From contig JANQUM010000073.1 in NCBI GenBank assembly GCA_030731175.1, positions 1 through 10,173 of the forward strand: DNA of 10,173 nucleotides, read 5' to 3'. This stretch comes from Spirosomataceae bacterium. GTDB taxonomy: Bacteria; Bacteroidota; Bacteroidia; Cytophagales; Spirosomataceae. The position numbers were made by a program, and so were the translations under genes. The notes under the pieces are model-generated. The model made no database searches and was not told the DNA's origin. It saw only the letters and a list, made by a program, of their open reading frames with translations. Below, piece by piece: positions 7,104 to 10,173 of this stretch (position 1 is the first letter of the stretch; each line of letters starts with the position of its first letter).

Positions 7104-7688
7104 ATGGCACAACAAATTAATATAATTCAGGAAAAGCAGGATAACATTCTTCGCATAAACAAGTGGAAATTTATTACGTGGTTGTTCATCATTTCAATTG
7201 TAATGCTATTTGCATCACAAACGAGTGCGTACTTAGTTAGAAGGGCAGAGGGAAATTGGGTAGAATTTACTGTTCCAATTATTTTTTATTATAGTACTGC
7301 CGTTTTAGTGCTTAGTAGCGTTTTTTTACATTTGGCATACTTAGCTGCGAAAAAAGACAAACTCGTTCAATTGAAAACATTCATCTCCATTGCTTTTGCA
7401 GCTGGGCTAACCTTTTTAGTCATGCAGTATTACGGATGGCAGGATTTACAAACCCAGGGAGTATTTTTAAAGGGGAATCCCTCCGGCTCATTTTTCTATG
7501 TATTAACCGGCTTACATGGTTTTCACTTAGTAACGGGATTATTTGTCATATTATTCGCTTTTATTGCGGCATTCCAAACAAAAATTAACGCCAAAGAACT
7601 AAATCGCTTAGAGGTTTGCAACACTTACTGGCACTTCTTAGACTTATTGTGGGTGTATTTGTTTGTATTCTTATTGTACTTCAGATAA
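7104..7688 (+). CDS. Cytochrome c oxidase subunit III-like protein, first copy (short)
   Basis: This 194-residue membrane protein belongs to the heme-copper oxidase subunit III family. Subunit III carries no redox centre and helps keep the oxidase stable and its proton uptake working. Five hydrophobic segments lie at about residues 21-43, 56-80, 89-108, 129-157 and 174-193, so the first two helices of the seven-helix mitochondrial form are absent. The diagnostic stretches are LTGLHGFHLVTG (134-145) and YWHFLDLLWVYLFVF (175-189). The ATG at 7104, four bases after the ctaB stop, is preferred over an in-frame TTG at 7086 that lies inside ctaB. It resembles the gene that follows (7766-8521) in the last two helices, and together they may form a paired subunit III. 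Its closeness to ctaA-ctaB suggests co-expression with them. Family assignment is firm; its separate role from the second copy is unknown. Confidence 0.9.
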   Translation: MAQQINIIQEKQDNILRINKWKFITWLFIISIVMLFASQTSAYLVRRAEGNWVEFTVPIIFYYSTAVLVLSSVFLHLAYLAAKKDKLVQLKTFISIAFAAGLTFLVMQYYGWQDLQTQGVFLKGNPSGSFFYVLTGLHGFHLVTGLFVILFAFIAAFQTKINAKELNRLEVCNTYWHFLDLLWVYLFVFLLYFR

Positions 7689-7701
7689 TTTTAATCTCAT
7701 T

Positions 7702-7735
7702 TTTGTGGGTGCGGGCAAATATTTAATTATTTTTG
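7702..7735 (+). promoter_or_regulatory. Candidate Bacteroidota-type promoter before the second subunit III gene
   Basis: In the 77-base gap before the gene at 7766, TATTTTTG at 7728-7735 matches the Bacteroidota -7 consensus TAnnTTTG, and TTTG at 7702-7705 matches the -33 element. The spacer is 22 bases, within the 17-23 range reported for Flavobacterium. Transcription would start near 7742, leaving a leader of roughly 25 bases. I saw no equal match in the other intergenic gaps. Both elements are T-rich and could arise by chance. Confidence 0.35.
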
Positions 7736-7765
7736 CTCCCAGAATAAAAATTCACTAACTGTTAT

Positions 7766-8521
7766 ATGGCGACTGTAAATTCAACAACACCCGAAAGGTT
7801 AATTTGGCAAGGAGGAACGCAACCGATGAAAGTTGGTTACGGAAAATTAATGATGTGGGTATTTCTACTATCCGATACATTCACGTTTTCAGCATTATTA
7901 ATATCCTACGGATTAGTACGTTTTAGCTATCCTTCTTTTCAAGATTTAAATCCTGGAGTATCTCTTAAAAACTTTGAATTTTCTCAGCAATGGTGGCCAA
8001 CGCCCGAAGCTGTTTTTGAAGCTGTTCCTTTCCTGCATGGAATTTCGTTGCCATTAGTATTCGTTGGCATCATGACGTTTATCCTCATTTTTAGTTCTGT
8101 TACGATGGTTCTTGCCGTTGAAGCAGGCCACAGGATGGATAAAGCAGACGTTGAAAAATGGATGCTTTGGACAATTCTCGGCGGTTTCACTTTCTTAGGT
8201 TCACAGGCGTGGGAGTGGAATCACTTCATTCACGGCACACCGGAAGGCTCAATGATTGACGGCGTACAGTTTTTTGGAGCAAATCTTGTTCATAACCAGT
8301 ACGGGCCAACGGCGTTCGCCGATTTCTTTTTCTTTATTACAGGTTTCCACGGAACGCACGTATTATCGGGCGTTGTACTCAATATCCTCATTTTTTACAA
8401 CGCAGCAAATGGTGTTTACGAAAAACGTGGACATTACGATATGGTAGAAAAGGTAGGTCTTTACTGGCACTTTGTAGATTTAGTGTGGGTATTTGTATTT
8501 ACATTCTTTTATCTCGTGTAA
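7766..8521 (+). CDS. ctaE: Cytochrome c oxidase subunit III, second copy
   Basis: This 251-residue protein is the fuller subunit III-like component of the aa3 oxidase, an integral membrane subunit without redox cofactors. Hydrophobic helices lie at about residues 27-52, 95-119, 131-149, 182-211 and 231-250, again giving five rather than seven. Family stretches are WVFLLSDTFTFSA (31-43), GSQAWEWNHF (145-154), ITGFHGTHVLSG (191-202) and YWHFVDLVWVFVF (233-245). Between helices 1 and 2 there is a hydrophilic stretch (about 53-92), and helices 3 and 4 are joined by a loop with HGTPEGS. Its last two helices match the previous gene in motif order, so the two are probably paralogues. It is separated from the first copy by 77 bases holding a possible promoter, and from the subunit IV gene by 51 bases. 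Confidence 0.93.
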   Translation: MATVNSTTPERLIWQGGTQPMKVGYGKLMMWVFLLSDTFTFSALLISYGLVRFSYPSFQDLNPGVSLKNFEFSQQWWPTPEAVFEAVPFLHGISLPLVFVGIMTFILIFSSVTMVLAVEAGHRMDKADVEKWMLWTILGGFTFLGSQAWEWNHFIHGTPEGSMIDGVQFFGANLVHNQYGPTAFADFFFFITGFHGTHVLSGVVLNILIFYNAANGVYEKRGHYDMVEKVGLYWHFVDLVWVFVFTFFYLV

Positions 8522-8572
8522 GCAGTCAATTTACGTAGAAAATCCTCTTAGAAACTATAAAATTTCAAACTA

Positions 8573-8911
8573 ATGGCAGAAATCGTATATGATGAAAACG
8601 GCAAAGCAAAGCCGCAAACAAAGGCACTTTGGCGTGTATTTTGGATATTACTTGTTTTAACCGCAATAGAATTTGTCATTGCTTTTACAATTAGTTCAGA
8701 TACAAGTTTCGGCAAGTGGTTGAAGATTAGTATTTTTATAATATTGACATTTGTAAAATCATTCTACATAGTTGGTACATTTATGCACCTCAAGGATGAG
8801 GTTAAATCACTCATTTGGACAGTAATTCTGCCGATAATTTTTGTGATTTGGTTCATCGCTGCACTGGTTTATTTTGAAGGAAGTTACATTGGCGTAGAAA
8901 GATCATTCTAA
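8573..8911 (+). CDS. Cytochrome c oxidase subunit IV (prokaryotic type)
   Basis: This 112-residue protein fits the small prokaryotic cytochrome c oxidase subunit IV family (CtaF/CoxD, COX4_pro). It has a charged N-terminal stretch (DENGKAKPQTK), then three hydrophobic helices at about residues 19-39, 50-70 and 79-101. The family signature FYIVGTFMHLKDE is at 64-76, at the end of the second helix. The subunit has no cofactor and is thought to stabilise the oxidase core. It follows the second subunit III gene, and its stop lies 1 nt before the SCO start, which suggests translational coupling. The 51-base gap upstream (8522-8572) has no clear promoter or Shine-Dalgarno sequence. Length and position are as expected for the family. 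Confidence 0.9.
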   Translation: MAEIVYDENGKAKPQTKALWRVFWILLVLTAIEFVIAFTISSDTSFGKWLKISIFIILTFVKSFYIVGTFMHLKDEVKSLIWTVILPIIFVIWFIAALVYFEGSYIGVERSF

Positions 8912-8912
8912 T

Positions 8913-9617
8913 ATGAATCGTAAATTCTTAAAGGCCGGAATACTAACAGTTTTGTTGGGTGTTCCGGCTTTAATATTTGTAATCCTACATCAGTTTGGGC
9001 AAAATCACTATGACTTGCCCTTTCTGTTTCCTGAAACGAACGACAGCGGAGAAGCGGTAGTAACTGACGGAGATACCGTATTTATTCAAATTCCTGAATT
9101 TGAACTTACGGATCAGTATGGGCGGCAGTTTTCCTCGAAAAAAATGGAAGGAAATGTAACCGTTGCGAGTTTTTTCTTTACTCGTTGTGGTACAATCTGC
9201 CCCAAGATAAGTTCGGAGTTGACACGAGTTCAAGGAGTTTTTAAAGAAAACGGCAGCGTACTACTGATGTCCATGTCGATTGACCCAAAGCACGATTCGG
9301 TAAGTGTCCTGAACAATTATGCCGTACAATACGAAGCCGTGAAAGATAAATGGTTTTTTTTAACAGGAGATAAAAAGAAAATCTACGATTTGGCAATCCA
9401 AGGGTTTAAACTACCCGTTGCGGATGCGTCTGAATATAATACTGAAATAAATGACATTGACGACGCATTTATTCACTCCGAAAAATTACTGTTAATAGAT
9501 AAAGCTGGATTTATCCGTGGAATTTACGACGGTACAAACAAGGAGGAGGTTGATCGCCTTATTGTAGAAATAAGTGTATTATTGGATAGTTATAAAACTC
9601 AGAAATCTGACAAATAG
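8913..9617 (+). CDS. SCO1/SenC-family copper chaperone for CuA assembly
   Basis: This 234-residue protein has the SCO thioredoxin-like fold and probably delivers copper to, or maintains the thiols of, the CuA site in subunit II. The copper-binding CxxxC is CGTIC at residues 92-96, preceded by the typical FFFTR, and the third ligand is His188 in FIHSEKLLLID. A single N-terminal hydrophobic helix (about 8-28) anchors the domain on the outer face of the inner membrane; no cleavage site or lipobox Cys is apparent. EFELTDQYGRQF (62-73) is the usual entry strand of the fold. The gene begins 1 nt after the subunit IV stop and ends 9 nt before the DUF420 gene. All three copper ligands are intact, so a purely redox peroxiredoxin-like role is less likely. 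Confidence 0.94.
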   Translation: MNRKFLKAGILTVLLGVPALIFVILHQFGQNHYDLPFLFPETNDSGEAVVTDGDTVFIQIPEFELTDQYGRQFSSKKMEGNVTVASFFFTRCGTICPKISSELTRVQGVFKENGSVLLMSMSIDPKHDSVSVLNNYAVQYEAVKDKWFFLTGDKKKIYDLAIQGFKLPVADASEYNTEINDIDDAFIHSEKLLLIDKAGFIRGIYDGTNKEEVDRLIVEISVLLDSYKTQKSDK

Positions 9618-9626
9618 CAAGTAAAC

Positions 9627-10172
9627 ATGAAAGAGGCAACCAATTCCGGCAGCGAAAAAAAGTCGATGGTCTTGATAAATACATTATCGGTTGTTATTCC
9701 GGTAGTTGTGGCCATTTTGTTGGGTATTAGAACAAAACTTGACTTGGGCGAATGGACAACTGTTTTGCCACATTTAAACGCAGTCATAAATTCTCTTACA
9801 ACTATTTTTCTTTTGGTGGGTTTGTATTTTATAAAGCAAAAGAATATTCAGTACCACCAGTATACGATGACCATTGCGTTTTCATTAGGGGCTTGCTTTT
9901 TAGTATTCTACGTAATTTATCACCTCACGAATGCCTCAACCACCTACGGAGGCGAGGGTAACATCCGCTATTTTTACTACACCATCCTGATAAGCCACAT
10001 ACTAATGTCGCTGATAGTATTGCCTTTTGTTTTGCGTGCTATGTTCTTCGCAGTAACTAAGCAATTTATTCGCCACAAAAAAGTTACTAAAATTGCTTTT
10101 CCTATTTGGCTCTACGTCTCGGTTACCGGCGTAATTGCCTATCTAATGATATCTCCATACTACATTCACTGA
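9627..10172 (+). CDS. DUF420 membrane protein (CtaM/YozB-like), probable oxidase maturation factor
   Basis: This 181-residue protein looks like the DUF420 family. Five hydrophobic segments lie at about residues 17-34, 52-69, 80-99, 115-138 and 157-176. Four histidines sit at or near membrane ends: His49 (in LPHLNAVINS), His77 (in QYHQYTM), His99 (in YHLT) and His124 (in ILISHILMS). This pattern is the family hallmark and suggests metal or heme contact, although that is inference. In Staphylococcus the relative CtaM is needed for maturation of an aa3-type oxidase. Its position right after the SCO gene, in a cluster with heme A synthesis genes and no visible Cox11/CtaG gene, supports a similar role here. 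The TGA stop is at 10170-10172, one base before the window ends, so any terminator lies outside. Family call is good; function is inferred. Confidence 0.85.
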   Translation: MKEATNSGSEKKSMVLINTLSVVIPVVVAILLGIRTKLDLGEWTTVLPHLNAVINSLTTIFLLVGLYFIKQKNIQYHQYTMTIAFSLGACFLVFYVIYHLTNASTTYGGEGNIRYFYYTILISHILMSLIVLPFVLRAMFFAVTKQFIRHKKVTKIAFPIWLYVSVTGVIAYLMISPYYIH

Positions 10173-10173
10173 T

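Noticed and set aside
7713..7739. Hairpin GGGCAAA / TTTGCTCC in the gap before the second subunit III gene, as a terminator
   Set aside because: The stem is only 7 bp with a bulged T and is followed by AGAATAAAAA rather than a T-run, so a + strand terminator is not supported.

Overview
The window is about 10.2 kb of AT-rich bacterial DNA carrying eleven complete genes, all on the + strand and tightly packed. Together they encode part of a respiratory electron-transfer unit: the last two subunits of alternative complex III (ActE, ActF), an aa3-type cytochrome c oxidase (subunits II, I, two subunit III-like proteins, subunit IV), and factors that make or insert its cofactors (CtaA, CtaB, a SCO protein, a DUF420 protein). 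The gene content, the act-cox linkage, the A-rich start regions without clear Shine-Dalgarno sequences and the base composition point to a member of the Bacteroidota (Cytophagia/Flavobacteriia-like). I cannot name the genus.

Layout. 1-47: short leader, perhaps starting with the stop codon of an upstream act gene. 48-2057: actE (monoheme cytochrome c lipoprotein) and actF (NrfD-like membrane subunit); actA-D would be expected just upstream, outside the window. 2131-5160: coxB and coxA. 5161-5232: a gap filled by a long hairpin with a U-tract, running directly into the start codon of ctaA. 5233-7099: ctaA and ctaB (heme A synthesis), 1 nt apart. 7104-8911: two consecutive small subunit III genes and the subunit IV gene. 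8913-10172: SCO-family copper chaperone and DUF420 membrane protein.

How it works together. From family knowledge, alternative complex III oxidises menaquinol and passes electrons through its c hemes to the aa3 oxidase. In Flavobacterium johnsoniae the two form a physical supercomplex. Here the oxidase subunit II has no fused heme c domain, so the ActE heme is a plausible direct donor to CuA. CtaB farnesylates heme B to heme O, CtaA oxidises heme O to heme A, SCO is associated with CuA assembly, and DUF420 proteins related to CtaM are needed for aa3 maturation in Firmicutes.

The system is a known one, so I do not claim a new system. The points worth a second look are local: the hairpin dividing structural from assembly genes, an Asn at an expected heme-ligand His in CtaA, a remodelled subunit II (extra N-terminal membrane segments, altered electron-entry Trp), paired five-helix subunit III genes, and a possible internal promoter before the second of them. 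I saw no tRNA, rRNA, CRISPR array, insertion sequence or other mobile element. No gene-free stretch exceeds 80 bases.
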